Source of the DNA: Hyposmocoma kahamanoa
Lineage: Eukaryota; Arthropoda; Insecta; Lepidoptera; Cosmopterigidae
Assembly (NCBI RefSeq): GCF_003589595.1
Contig: NW_020656077.1
Span: forward strand, 8,554,690-8,618,689
DNA: 64,000 bases
Direction: 5' to 3'
Under the pieces are notes generated by a model. That model did not search any database and was not told where the DNA came from. It worked only from the letters and a program-made list of their open reading frames with translations. This document shows, one piece after another, positions 1 to 10,117 of this stretch. The first letter of the stretch is position 1, and each line of letters starts with the position of its first letter. The translations under genes were made by a program, and so were the position numbers.

Positions 1-75
1 TAGATTTTCAGTACAAATCGGCAATTTCATACTTTAACCCCTATTACTTACACGGGGAACAAAAATAAATTCTCG

Positions 76-118
76 AAGAGCACCTTGTGAGAGAGTTCGT
101 CCAGGGAACTACTGTCAT
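76..118 (+). repeat. R330 repeat, short 5' fragment
   Basis: About 40 bp match the 5' part of the R330 repeat described at 1195-1478 (the cluster ccttgtgagagagttcgtcc followed by an agggaa.tactg block). The rest of 1-269 shows nothing recognisable. Confidence 0.5.
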
Positions 119-269
119 TCTTCCTCTCTCTCGCCAACTGCCGCCCTGAAAGTAAACCCTGCCAAAAGCCCCCGCTTTTGTCACCCATTAGGTATCTAAA
201 AACGGGTTCACGGGTTGGTTGGTCCCACACGGGGATTGTTAGCTAGTAAGAGTCTCACATTATCACCAC

Positions 270-556
270 GCCTTCCCGTGACGCGGTGGTATCCATGGCG
301 GATTTTCCCCCGAAAAAAAAAAGGGAAGTACTGCCACCTTACCTATTTTCACCGCCAATCAGTAATGTGGTGAATGATTACAGACACGTGAGACTTTTCA
401 ACTTATACCTCAGAGCGACTGATGCAAAGGCAGTGCCCCACAGATTTTTGCGATTTAAAGCTCTGTGCTGCACTGCAACTGTTATGGACAGGTGTGTCGC
501 TTACCACCAGGCGCACGACTTGTCCGTTCCGTCAGTTGATATCATAAAAAAATGAA
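270..556 (+). repeat. R330 repeat, diverged copy
   Basis: Shares with other R330 copies the blocks 'cgatttaaagctctg', 'gttatggacagg', 'taccaccaggcgcacgact' and a terminal 'gatatcataaaaaa'. It is 5'-diverged and carries an A-run near 312-321. The 89-codon open frame across it is a by-product of the repeat. The stretch 557-1194 contains no recognisable gene or repeat. Confidence 0.7.
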
Positions 557-1194
557 GATTGTGATTCTTGTTACGCCACATCATCATTTTCATCGCGACC
601 CATTTCTTCAGAGACACAGTAGGTTATCTACTCACATTAAATATCGCATATAATAAGTGTCCGCGGTCTATAAATCACCACAGGCGTAAAACCACAAAAA
701 TGATCGAGAACATTCCCCCGAAACGACGCCCCCAAGGCTCTGCTATAAAAGTTTCCTTTTCAAAACAGTTGAACACTATCACTAGCCCATAAATTGCAAT
801 CGGGCTAACCCATCGATTTATGCCGGACTAATAACATTGGCCATTGAAGGGATGAACTGGCAAATTGTGCCTCCTTACGAGAGATAACTGTAACTGCAGG
901 AAATGGGGCGAAACGGCAGAGCTATAAAGTAGTCAGCAAATCGAAATGAATAGATTGTATAAAAAGAAATTTTTGCGGTTATACATCGGTACTACACTTA
1001 ACGCGAGGCTAAATTTTAAGAGGTGAGATGTGGCGGGGTCGCCACTCGCGTCTGGCACTCAGCGCGTTGTGAATTAATATGAATAAAATCAGAACAGGCG
1101 GAGAGAGTTTGACACAGGTCCGACGTATCTACGATCTAATCTGATCATCTGATCTGCAATAAATGGTTTCTATTTGTATCTAAGTAGCTACGAT

Positions 1195-1478
1195 TAGTAG
1201 CAGTAGGGCTCCTTGTGAAAGTGTTCTTCCAGGGAAGTGTTGCAACCTTACCTATTTCTACCGCCGAGCAGTAATGTCAGCCTTACTGTGTTCCGGTTTT
1301 GAAGGGTAAGGGTGCTGGTGAAATTACAGGCACATGGGACTTGTCAACTTATGTCTCAGGGTGACGGGCGCAGTGGCAGTGCCCCTCTGAGGACACTGCA
1401 ATTGTTATGGACAGGCGTGTAGCTTACCATCAGGTGCACTACTTGTTCGTCCTGTCACTTGACATTATAAAAAAGTCA
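1195..1478 (+). repeat. R330 interspersed repeat (CR1-tailed, SINE-like)
   Basis: Representative copy of a roughly 290-bp family present about 18 times in both orientations. It begins gtagcagtag.gctccttgtg and ends in an A-rich tail after a 'taccatcaggtgcac' block. The tail block resembles the 3' end of the CR1-group element at 10118-12660 (catcaggtg... then A-run), suggesting that CR1-type machinery mobilised it. Other copies show two internal inverted repeats: cagtaatg/cattactg, and gcagtgcc.ctcaga/tctgag.ggcactgc. No coding capacity is visible. Being a SINE rather than a LINE 3' end is inference. Confidence 0.75.
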
Positions 1479-1656
1479 TCAAGCGCCCGTTGGCGACTGA
1501 CGGGGTACGGGGGGCGCGGGTGCCGCGGCATGTCGTTAAGCTGCTGCGGAGCAATCATTTTAATAACTAATACTTAAAGAAAAATATCTTTATATAAAAA
1601 TTATGTCCAAAGTTAGATATTTTATTCTTCGTTAGCCTGTTTTCAGGATTTTATAT

Positions 1657-1873
1657 AATAATAATAATAACGCACACACTCAACATAGCCCCGCACTAGG
1701 GAAACCCTGTGTCGCGGGTGCCATGGACACACACATAGACAACCACAAATTACACCCAAACTCACGAGAGAAATAAATGTAGGCCATGCACATATTTCTC
1801 CCGGCCTGGGAATCGAACCCAGGACCTCTGCATGGCAGTGGCATGGTAACCGTTCGGCCACGGAGGCAGTCAA
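1657..1873 (-). mobile_element. SINE-1, tRNA-derived SINE
   Basis: Read on the minus strand it starts with a tRNA-like head (tgcctccgtggccgaacggt as box A region; gggttcgattcccaggccgg as box B). A conserved body follows (tttctctcgtgagtttgggt ... tccatggcacccgcgacac ... ctagtgcggggctatgttga), ending gtgtgtgcgtt plus a (att)n tail at 1657-1670. The same head, body and tail recur at 29529, 41871, 53024 and 54273. An internal Pol III promoter is expected from the tRNA boxes. Overlapping open frames are not genes. Confidence 0.9.
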
Positions 1874-1879
1874 ATCGAA

Positions 1880-2425
1880 TCAAAATCGAATCAAGTCAAA
1901 TTGGATAAAGTATATAGTATCCTATCTTGTAACATTCTTTAAATTATATCCTTATATATATCCTTATATCGTACATTCTTCGCAAGATCATTATTTAATA
2001 GTAAATACCTAAACAGTCTTTAACAGCCTTGTCATTTTTTTTTTAATGATTAATACAAATATTTTAGTTAACCCTCACTCTCTTTATACGGTATTGCTCT
2101 CACAAAAGCAGTACCTACACACAATTAAATTCACGTTACTAAACAAATAAAAAGTTAATTTCTACACAACAAAATATCATACCAACGTTTTGCGTTTAAA
2201 TGTTCGAATATGTGAGTCAGCTTATCTACTGAGGTAATCTTACATAATATTACACATTTTGAATAAGATCTTTTGTAATTAGCTTTTGTTTAAATGTTCA
2301 TAAAGACATTTCGAGACAAAGATCAAAGACAAAGAAAAATTCTTTCTCTGTGACAGTACTGGCACTGCCATTGCTGAACAAAAAGCAGTAAGACAGGTTA
2401 GTACACTATACCAATATAACTGGTC
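1880..2425. other. AT-rich intergenic stretch
   Basis: About 0.5 kb of AT-rich sequence between a SINE and an R330 copy. No open frame, RNA gene or repeat was recognised. Confidence 0.6.
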
Positions 2426-2429
2426 CGAA

Positions 2430-2695
2430 GGCGGACGAACAAGTCACGCCTGTCCATGACAGTTGCAGTGCCACTCAGAACTTTAAATGGCAATGATCTG
2501 AGGGGCACTGCCACTGTGGCACCCGTCACCCTGAGACATAAGTTGACAAGTCCCATGTGTCTGTAATGTCACCAGCACCAGTACCCTTCAAAGCCGAAAC
2601 GCAGTAATGCAGACATTACTGTTTGCCTGCAGAAATAGGTAAGGTGGCAGCACTTCTCTGGTCGAATAATTTCACAAGAAGCTCCATTGCTACTC
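2430..2695 (-). repeat. R330 repeat, near full length
   Basis: Reverse-oriented copy: from ggacgaacaagtc through cctgtccatgacagttgc, the gagggg.cactgccac palindrome arm and 'agacataagttgacaagtcc' to the 5' end 'gaagctccattgctac'. It is about as complete as 1195-1478. Confidence 0.8.
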
Positions 2696-2994
2696 CTGGA
2701 TGGGTATGAGGTAATACGAGTCAAACAATCCCTGTTCCCGCCGAGGCTTATATAGTGCTTTTCTCAAACAATGTGAGGAAATAATAGAAGGCTAAAGGAA
2801 AGATGTATAATAGAAAAAAGGTAAAAAAAATGTTAATTAGAATGAAAAATAATATTTTGCACAGTTCTTCCAGACACATTTAGGCAATAATAGTCTGCTG
2901 AGCTTCACATGATATGATTGGATGTGTACCCATTACTCTATCTTCGTTATCGCTCTTTATCACACTTGCACGTATAAAAATAATAAAAACTTAA

Positions 2995-3443
2995 GAGGGA
3001 GCAGAGGAAAAATTCCTAATCTTCGATTTGATTTTAGAGGGGTATATCCACTTTAAAGTTAAAAATAAAATATTGTATGAGTAACTACACGATATATTCA
3101 AGCATAGATACTAATCAGAAATATAAAACAATAAAGTTTCCTCGATAGATAAAAATCACGAAATGACCTCTAATTTTCGCATTTTTTCGATTCATACTCG
3201 AAATGTTACAGGTTATTAGGATAAGAATTAGATAATTAATTATATTTATGCATGATCGAGAACTGTCATTACGGATTTTTTCTTAATCCCTTCAGTTTTA
3301 GAGTTATTCCGCTAAAACGAATTTGGTACTTTTAATGCGCAAAATTCAACATCTCCTGTCGCATGTCACGCGAACTTCTGGCATATATTTGTTTGACAAA
3401 TTTGGGCGGAGCCAATGTCAAAGCTTTTTTGGCATGAGAGCTC
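2995..3443 (+). mobile_element. Family G DNA element, flanked by TTAA
   Basis: TTAA lies at both edges (2991-2994 and 3444-3447). The left end reads gagggagcagagg. The right end ends gagagctc, a degraded form of the gctccctc end seen in the copy at 51040-51452. The interior (cctaatcttcgatttgattt ... tttgggcggagccaatgtca) is about 90% identical by eye to that copy and to the fragment at 36516-36746. There is no coding capacity. TTAA duplication is typical of piggyBac-type elements, but the terminal sequence is not a canonical piggyBac end. Confidence 0.65.
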
Positions 3444-3689
3444 TTAAGTATCCTGTGACACGAACTATTACTTACTTTTAATTAAATTGAATGGAAAGAA
3501 ACCTGTGAGGTATTGGAAAGTATCTGGTATGAATTTTCTTATTATTTACATGAACTTGTTCAGTTGGTAGCGCTCTAACGGTAAAGCAACAAATTAGCAA
3601 TTGCATTAATGGAATGTGACCACTTTGACGTACCGCGTCGGCAAAGAAACCCTTGCGGTATCAAAGTAAACTTAAATTAAGTTATCGAG

Positions 3690-3766
3690 TTCTTAGGTTT
3701 TCGCGATTATGAAACGAAATGAAACTGTTTTTCCGGATTTAAATCGCGTATATTTGTTTTTTCTAA
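3690..3766 (-). mobile_element. Penelope-like element terminal fragment
   Basis: Matches the termini of the Penelope-like insertion at 26591-27806: 'ttcttaggttttcgcgatt' then 'ttttccggatttaaatcgcg' and 'tatatttgttttttc'. Only the end of the element is present. Confidence 0.7.
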
Positions 3767-3883
3767 ATTAAGTTGCTCTTTAATAAAAAATCCTTTATTT
3801 ACTTATAAAATGTTGTGGTGTTTGATAGTCCCTATCAAAATTGTGCTTTAAAATCGTTCATTTAGAGATTTTTGTAAAGACGA

Positions 3884-4150
3884 GTACGTTGTATAAGCTG
3901 TAGAGCTCCTTGAGAAAGAGTTCGTCCTGGGAAGTATTGGCAAGTTACCTATTTCTTCCGCCAAGCAGTAATGTCAGCATTACTGTACGGCACAAGGGAC
4001 TTCTCAACTTACGTCTCAGGTTGGCAGTGCTCCTCAGACCTTTGCGATTTAAAGCTCTGAGTGACACTGCAACTGTTATGGACAGGCGTGTAGTTTACCA
4101 TCAGGTGCACGACTTGTTCGTCCCTTTACTTGAGATTGTAAAAAATAAAT
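3884..4150 (+). repeat. R330 repeat
   Basis: Copy with the segment 'gagtacgttgtataag' upstream of the usual gtagagctccttg start. The same upstream segment precedes the copy at 19660, so it may belong to a longer version of the repeat. It has an internal deletion in the gtaagggtgctgg section and ends in an A-rich tail. Confidence 0.75.
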
Positions 4151-4263
4151 AAAAATAAAAATAAGGTGACTCGTCCCATTCTAAGAGCGATAACACACGG
4201 GCATTGCGTCGACGTTGCGTTGTTAGTTGACGCAGCTTTGTAACATATAAATCAAAACGACAT

Positions 4264-4605
4264 AATAATAATAATAATAATAATAATAAATGTTTATTTC
4301 AGTAATACTATTAACTTTACATTAACAGGGGATGGTACCTCCTATTAAGCTTATCAAGCCTGTGTCAGGAGGTACCGCTCTTCCATAGCTATAAATGCAT
4401 ATTTAACATTTTTAACTTATACTTAATGTAGTGTTTAATTTTTACATTTCCAAAGATCGACAAAAACAAAACAAACAATTTTTTTTTAATTTTTTTTAAC
4501 AATTTTCAATTTTCTTAACTTCTAATTTTAATTTTAATTTGAATCTTAAAACGTAAGTGTGTGCATTTGTATATGAAAAAGTATGTGTGTGTGCGTGCGT
4601 GCGTG

Positions 4606-4668
<63 letters not shown>

Positions 4669-5953
4669 GTGTGTGTGTGTGAGTGTGAGTATGAGTGTGT
4701 GTATGTATGTATGTATGTGCGAGTGAGTGTGTGTATGTATGTATGTGTGAGTGAGTAAGTGAGTGAGTGTGAGTGTGTGTATGTATGTATGTGTGGGGGG
4801 GGTGTCTGTGTGTGTTAACCTGTTGCCATAAATTAGGAAAGTAGTGTTTTTAAAGCAACTGTTCTAATAGATCTTCGGTTTCATCATACGATTTCGACTG
4901 TAGCCATTTTGATGTAACTTTTTTGCAGTCTCTATAACTTTTGGCGTATATTTCTAATTCCTTATTAATTAAATTGTACAAATGGGCCGATCGTTTGCTG
5001 AATTGTCTGTTTGCAAATGTTGGATTTACTTTAGGTACTTGTGCCACAATGTCTTTCCTTCTCCTCTTCGAAATATTTAGATCATATTTTAGAGACCTAT
5101 GTTGTCTGAGTACAGTTTGAGTGATGTAGAGTTTCCTTACAGTGGCTAAATTTGATAGTTGATACAAACTGCTAGTGGCAAATCGTCTTTTTTTAAAATA
5201 CATTATTTTAAGCAAATTGCGTTGCGCACGTTCCAACTCGAGAAAACGAGTTTTAGCAGCTCCACCCCATACAGGAATACAATAAATCAATACAAACCCA
5301 CGTATATTTCCTTAAGTATATCCCTAGACGACGAGACTCACGGACCAGCGACTGGTCCTGGCACTACATATCTTAGTGTTTTAAAAATCCAATTAAGTTT
5401 TCTTACTCTTTTAATGACATGTTCGAGGTGTGGATACCACGAGAGTCGCTGGTCCACAAGAACACCCAAATATTTTGATTGTGCAACTTTAATGATGTGC
5501 AGTTACTGGTGTTACCTGTGGTTTTGCAATTATGAATCTTTAAGTGAAAATTATTTTTTGGCTGAGTATCATTATTTATACTAAAACAGATGTAGTTTGT
5601 TTTATTAGTATTTAAGGTAAGAGAATTGTTAATTAGCCATCTGTTTACACGCTCCAGTCCCCGTTCCGCACTAGACTTCAGAGTATCCCAAGAATTATCA
5701 GTGAATACAATGGCTGTATCATCAGCATAAGAGAAAATATTAGCGTTCTTGATCTGTAAATCACATAGGTCATTTAAATATATAAGAAAAAGCGTAGGAC
5801 CAAGAACGCTACCTTGGGGTACGCCATACAAAACCTCTTCGCACCTACTGATGTGGTTATCTAATTTCACTGTTTGCATCCTATTTGTCAAGTAATCAAT
5901 GAATATACAAAGTGGAGTACCTCTTATACCTATCTTTTCTAATTTGTGTACCA

Positions 5954-5957
<4 letters not shown>
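4264..5957 (-). mobile_element. Decayed non-LTR retrotransposon (RT and C-terminus)
   Basis: Minus-strand non-LTR element remnant. An RT portion at about 5403-5955 contains the motifs GVPQGSVLGP and FSYADDTAIVF, the fingers/palm of a Jockey/CR1-supergroup RT. A second open segment at 4850-5290 (starting MIYCIPVWGGAAKTR, 146 aa) is the C-terminal part of the same ORF. The two lie in different frames, so the ORF is frameshifted around 5290-5403. The endonuclease and N-terminus are missing: homology stops at a (GA)n tract at 5959-5991. The 3' end appears to be the (taa)n run at 4264-4290, preceded by a 3' UTR with aataaac. A long (GT)n tract lies within that UTR. It is not functional. The exact clade is uncertain. 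Confidence 0.8.
4577..4812. repeat. (GT)n / (GTAT)n compound microsatellite
   Basis: About 235 bp of gt and gtat/gagt repeats on the plus strand, ending in a G-run near 4795-4801. It lies in the 3' UTR of the LINE remnant. The Val/Cys-rich open frame through it is an artefact of the repeat. Confidence 0.95.

Positions 5958-5958
<1 letters not shown>

Positions 5959-5992
<34 letters not shown>
5959..5992. repeat. (GA)n microsatellite
   Basis: About 17 uninterrupted GA units at the 5' breakpoint of the LINE remnant. Confidence 0.95.
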
Positions 5993-5994
<2 letters not shown>

Positions 5995-6447
5995 ACTGAC
6001 ATATAATATGTCACACGGTGCGTGTCGCTGTTTAATTTACGATTCACAAACTATGGGCGTTTTTCTTTAATTATAAACTTAAAACTATCCCGTTTATCCT
6101 TAACATGTGTGCTTAAATCAAAAAGGATGTAACCACTGTTGAAATATTATTTTTTAAATAACCATAAACAATATAACACTTTAAAAGAAAAAAGTTCTTT
6201 TTTTAAACTTAGCTATCGGCAAAAAACACACGGAATTTTTGGCCCATCCATTAAATCGTGAATCGTTATTGTTGTACGTCACTTATGAAACAACAAATTT
6301 GTTCACCGTGACTTAGAATTTGATATTTTGAATAGAACAATATTTCTATTTCCTCAAATTTGTTACTGACATTGGTGATAGACAGGACGATATTTTTATA
6401 AATTATTTTAGTTCTTCGACGAATTAAAATAATTTAATAAACACAAT

Positions 6448-6503
6448 TAGTTATCATTGTCAATTTAAAGTCAACAATAATAAGAATAAAATATACAAAA
6501 GGA
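6448..6503 (+). repeat. Family C repeat, left part (copy 1)
   Basis: The block tatcattgtcaatttaaag plus tcaacaataa corresponds to 30641-30674. In both places a different P-like MITE begins shortly afterwards, and the rest of family C resumes after the MITE (6862-7060 here). Confidence 0.6.
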
Positions 6504-6861
6504 CTTAGAATAATAACGCATAGAATGATAGTTTCATATCAAACGAACTGTCACAAGTGAGGCAAAAATCAAATTCATGTAGGCTAGTTTTAGTAGTAGG
6601 TTAATTTTCGGTTTTAGTGAATATTTATATAAAAATACAAGTTGAAACGCGTTACTTCCTTGTGGAATGTGATGTTAGTATCTATTTTATGTTTGTCTGA
6701 CCTATTTTTACACTCATTTACGGCACATTTCGTCATTTTTAGCTAAAATTCTTGATCTGTTCGCGGTGCAAGTTGACCTTGAGCACTGAAGGCCCGCCCG
6801 CTCGAGTAGGCCCTTTTGGCGCGCTTCAATTTGCCTCACTTAGCGTGTGCGGACTAGGTTT
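6504..6861 (-). mobile_element. Family B MITE (P-superfamily derivative), copy 1, truncated
   Basis: Reverse-oriented copy starting with the family terminus cttagaataataacgcatag. It includes the subterminal 'gtgaggcaaa' and 'tttgcctcact' inverted motifs and, on the minus strand, the THAP start (Met-Thr-Lys-Cys-Ala-Val-Asn-Glu-Cys...). The other terminus is missing: homology ends at ggactaggttt, where family C sequence follows. Compare the complete copies at 18669, 38916 and 45025. Confidence 0.85.
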
Positions 6862-7060
6862 ATATATTACATAAATAAGTAATGTATGCCAAATCACGTA
6901 GTTGATTTTTCCATCCTCTGAAGGTGCACCACAGTCCAACGTCAAGTTCGACTTTCAAAAACCTTTTCCACGCTAGCGTGCAAATAACGCTTTTGCGCGC
7001 AGATTTATAATGAGAAAAAAAGCCTTCCCGAGCTAGTGAGGTGAAAAATATTTTACGTTT
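6862..7060 (+). repeat. Family C repeat, right part (copy 1)
   Basis: Aligns with 30945-31110: aaataagtaatgta, then 'gtgcaccacagtcca', 'cgtcaagttcga', 'aaaaaccttttcca' and 'cgagctagtga'. It adjoins the broken end of the family B MITE. From 7061 to 7930 I recognise nothing. Confidence 0.7.
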
Positions 7061-7935
7061 CCTGGATGTGTTTTGTATGCCTTAATGGTTCACATGATGC
7101 GTTATTACCTACATTAAAGAACAATGCTCAAGTTCCATACAGTCATGGACCAGCTAAAAAAGCTATAGTATTCTCATATAGTTTCTAAATAAACTGGTTT
7201 ATATTTTTACAACCAAGGAAAGTTGATTTAAACAACATGTTCTTTTTGAGATTAATGTTAATAGTGAACTTTAATATGTTACTTTGTAGAACAGAGTTAA
7301 TATATTTTAAGATAAGTAAGTATATTTGGGTACATATTAAACGTACTTACGTTAAATACACTATGACAGGCGAATGAGGTAAAAATGGTGCGAAAGAGAT
7401 ACGACTTTGTAAAATAACTCTTTAAAATTGCAAAATAGGCATTTATTCTTAAACATTGTCATTCAATTTGAAGTCTTGTTTACATTAGACATGGTTTCTC
7501 CAACGATGTCAAGTATAGTCAAGTTGAAGTTAAGGAAGACTTACGTAATAAGATAATTGCTTACCGGTGTCCTATTACTGTTATTTTCGTTCATAATTAT
7601 TTCAACGTTGAAGAAATCATGGCCAGTGTAAACAAAGCTTAAAACAAAATGTCAAAATGTAAGTTTTTGCCTTTTTACGTACTTTAAGAAATTCAAGATG
7701 CTTTTTTTGGCCAAGTTATTTCGAAGTTTTATGACTGAAACTCACATTATTTTATGAAGTATATATAGATGGAAAAAAATTCAACCGACCAAGGCTTACA
7801 AATTTGCGAGTCTAAACTGGGCATTGTTCTTTTAGTCTCTGCTGGACGTTCAAATCGAATTCTGGTACCTACTCTTATTGATTACTTCGGGTGTACAGCA
7901 GTCCGAGGACTGGTTATTTACGACCAGCATAAAGG

Positions 7936-8254
7936 TAAACTGTTTTGTTAAAACAAATTTCTTATCTGTGAAAATGTTATTATTGCTTCTTAATAACATC
8001 GAATTCGATGTTATTATTACATTCAAATTTCGAACATCTCTGAAAAATAAAACAATTTGATTGGACCTCAATTCTAATATCAGTCGAGATGAAGTTTTAT
8101 TCGAAATGAAATGTCAAAAGCAAACAATTTTGACAATTTCACACATTACTTGATATCGATCGATATGATAGTAGGGGCCGATTCTAGTTTGTCTATGAAT
8201 TAAAAATAAAAACTACGGTTGTATGAGATGCGTGAGAAAAGTTTTTATTTGCCG
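7936..8254 (+). repeat. Family D repeat, copy 1
   Basis: About 320 bp with close similarity to 44261-44575 (shared blocks: taaactgttttgttaaaaca, ttatctgtgaaaatgttatt, acaattttgacaatttcaca, ggggccgattctagttt, gcgtgagaaaagttttt). It contains a 26-bp perfect palindrome at 7991-8016. The small open frames across it are in shadow of the repeat. Its class is unknown. Confidence 0.7.
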
Positions 8255-8635
8255 TCAGTGCCGAAATGTCACTGTAATCTCATGGTAGAGTCACTGATCG
8301 CGCAATGAAATGTACGTGTGCAACTCGCGAGCGCGAAATTGCTCGCGAATTCGCCACATCTGTGCACACCTTAGAATGAAAGCCATTCACTGTCATTCCA
8401 CTAAGACTCAGTTGATGTTGCAAACAAGATTTTGGCAAAATAACAAATATTATCATAATTGCAATACAACCTCAGTGGAGTCTCGATGGAATTATAACGA
8501 TCTATGGTTTAAAAAAACTAGCAGATTTGGGGCCCTGGCAGATCGTTCTAAATGTTTGGTAGCATGTATTCCGGCCTGCGCATTTCATATACGTTATTGT
8601 ATTCCAGCAATGTATGTGTTTGTCGGTACGACGAC

Positions 8636-8830
8636 CTCGATTGCCCAACGGTTTGTACTGTGGGCGCTGGATGAGGTGATCCTGGATTCGATTCCCGGTA
8701 AGACGATATTGCGAAATGAACTTTTGTAAGTTGGTTCTGGCCTGTGTGTTTTGGGAAGTGCCCTTGGGTGAATAAGGAAATAATGAACACTGTACATTAT
8801 TGCAATGTTACAATTTAACGTCAATGGACT
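8636..8830 (+). mobile_element. tRNA-derived SINE, second type
   Basis: A tRNA-like head with box A-like 'ttgcccaacggtttgtac' and box B 'ggattcgattcccgg', then a body (cgatattgcgaaatgaactt, ggttctggcctgtgtg, ttgggtgaataagg). It is distinct from SINE-1. A diverged, reverse-oriented relative lies at about 61500-61625. Confidence 0.65.
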
Positions 8831-8849
8831 TTTTTTATAATATCAAGTA

Positions 8850-8967
8850 GCAGGACGAACAAGTCGTGCGATAAGTAACACGACTGTCAATACAGTTGCA
8901 ATGCCACTCTGAACTTGAAATAGCAAAGGTCTCTGGGACACTGCTCCCATCACCCTGAGATGTAAGT
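8850..8967 (-). repeat. R330 repeat, 3' half
   Basis: Reverse-oriented fragment from caggacgaacaagtcgtgc to 'caccctgagatgtaagttga', with the 5' half missing. Confidence 0.7.
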
Positions 8968-9214
8968 TGATTTAAACAATAATAATACAAAAAATTACAA
9001 TTGGATATAAAACATTTCGACGTTTTACAGTTTTTTGATTTGCGTAGGAGCTGGGACCTATTACTCGCTTTGTCGTCGCAAGTTCATACGGTTGGTAACG
9101 GATTATGTAAAACTCCGTGCTTAGTTTTGACGCGAAACGATTAGACCCAACGTGACCCTTTCTTCCCTTCAGAGCCGGACGTCTGGTTTGTAATTGTTTT
9201 ATAAATAAAACACA

Positions 9215-9850
9215 TGACGAAATGAAATGGCTCCCAATCCGACTTCGCCGAGATATGCACGTTCTTTGTCTTCTTTATAAAATTCTACATTACCCCCACC
9301 TTCCTCATTATTTGTGTACCCGTTTTTCTCCCTTATCCCCCAGTTCCTGCCCAAAACGTACCTGTGGCATTAGAAAACTATTATATCCCCAATTCAAGTC
9401 CAAATTCTTCCACAATTCTTTTACCGTAATGCAGCTCGTATGTGGAATAAACTGCCTGAAGATATTCGTGACAGTCCATAGGTGGCATCTTTCAAACACA
9501 AATTAACAGAGCACTTCCTGTCCAACGTGTTAGATAGTTAATCGATAACATATACATAAACTAATAATTGGTTATTATAATATATGTATTGCTTACGTAT
9601 GTATTTATGTATATAAAGTTCATATAGTGTCTATGTATGTCATATGTATATTTTTATCATTTATATTTTTCACATTTAAGTTTTAATTTTATTGTACAAT
9701 AATTAGTCCCGCAGACTGCACTTTTACACCACGGCTCGGATTGCTTGGAAGAGATCTCTTCTAAAGATAAGCTCACCTTTGTATATGTCCTTTGTAACGT
9801 GTGTTTTATGTGTCTATTCTTCATGCAAAAAAGAATTACATATTTATGAT
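9215..9850 (+). mobile_element. Non-LTR retrotransposon C-terminus and 3' UTR
   Basis: Translation gives a LINE ORF2 C-terminal tail: MKWLPIRLRRDMHVLCLLYK..., then after a frameshift near 9430 AARMWNKLPEDIRDSP, one stop, and VASFKHKLTEHFLSNVLDS with a stop at about 9540. The 3' UTR holds the lepidopteran LINE signature 'ttggaagagatctcttctaa' at about 9745-9770. Broken by frameshift and stop. RT is absent. Confidence 0.75.
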
Positions 9851-10117
9851 GCTTTCGAAATGTTTAATGACCAAAAATTTTAAACAGCAACCTGGCAATT
9901 CACGCTACCGGTTCATACTGTCAAAAGGAATGCACGCGTAGTTGGACGGACGCACAATTGACAGGCGCGAGCGACAAGGCTTACTTGCTGCTACGGTGTC
10001 GCGCCATTTTTTAACGTAGTGTCCCGTGTATCCCGTTTTCCGCCTAACCGCTGAAAAAGGCTAAAGTCACGCGTTTCAGGAACGCTAACCATCTATACTT
10101 CGTTTCAATCTTTTTTT

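Noticed and set aside
4264..4290. (TAA)n runs as a CRISPR-like or telomeric array
   Set aside because: Simple trinucleotide tails of LINE or SINE insertions. No TTAGG telomere arrays and no spaced repeats were found.
4561..4758. 65-codon Cys/Val-rich open frame
   Set aside because: It is the translation of the (GT)n/(GTAT)n microsatellite.
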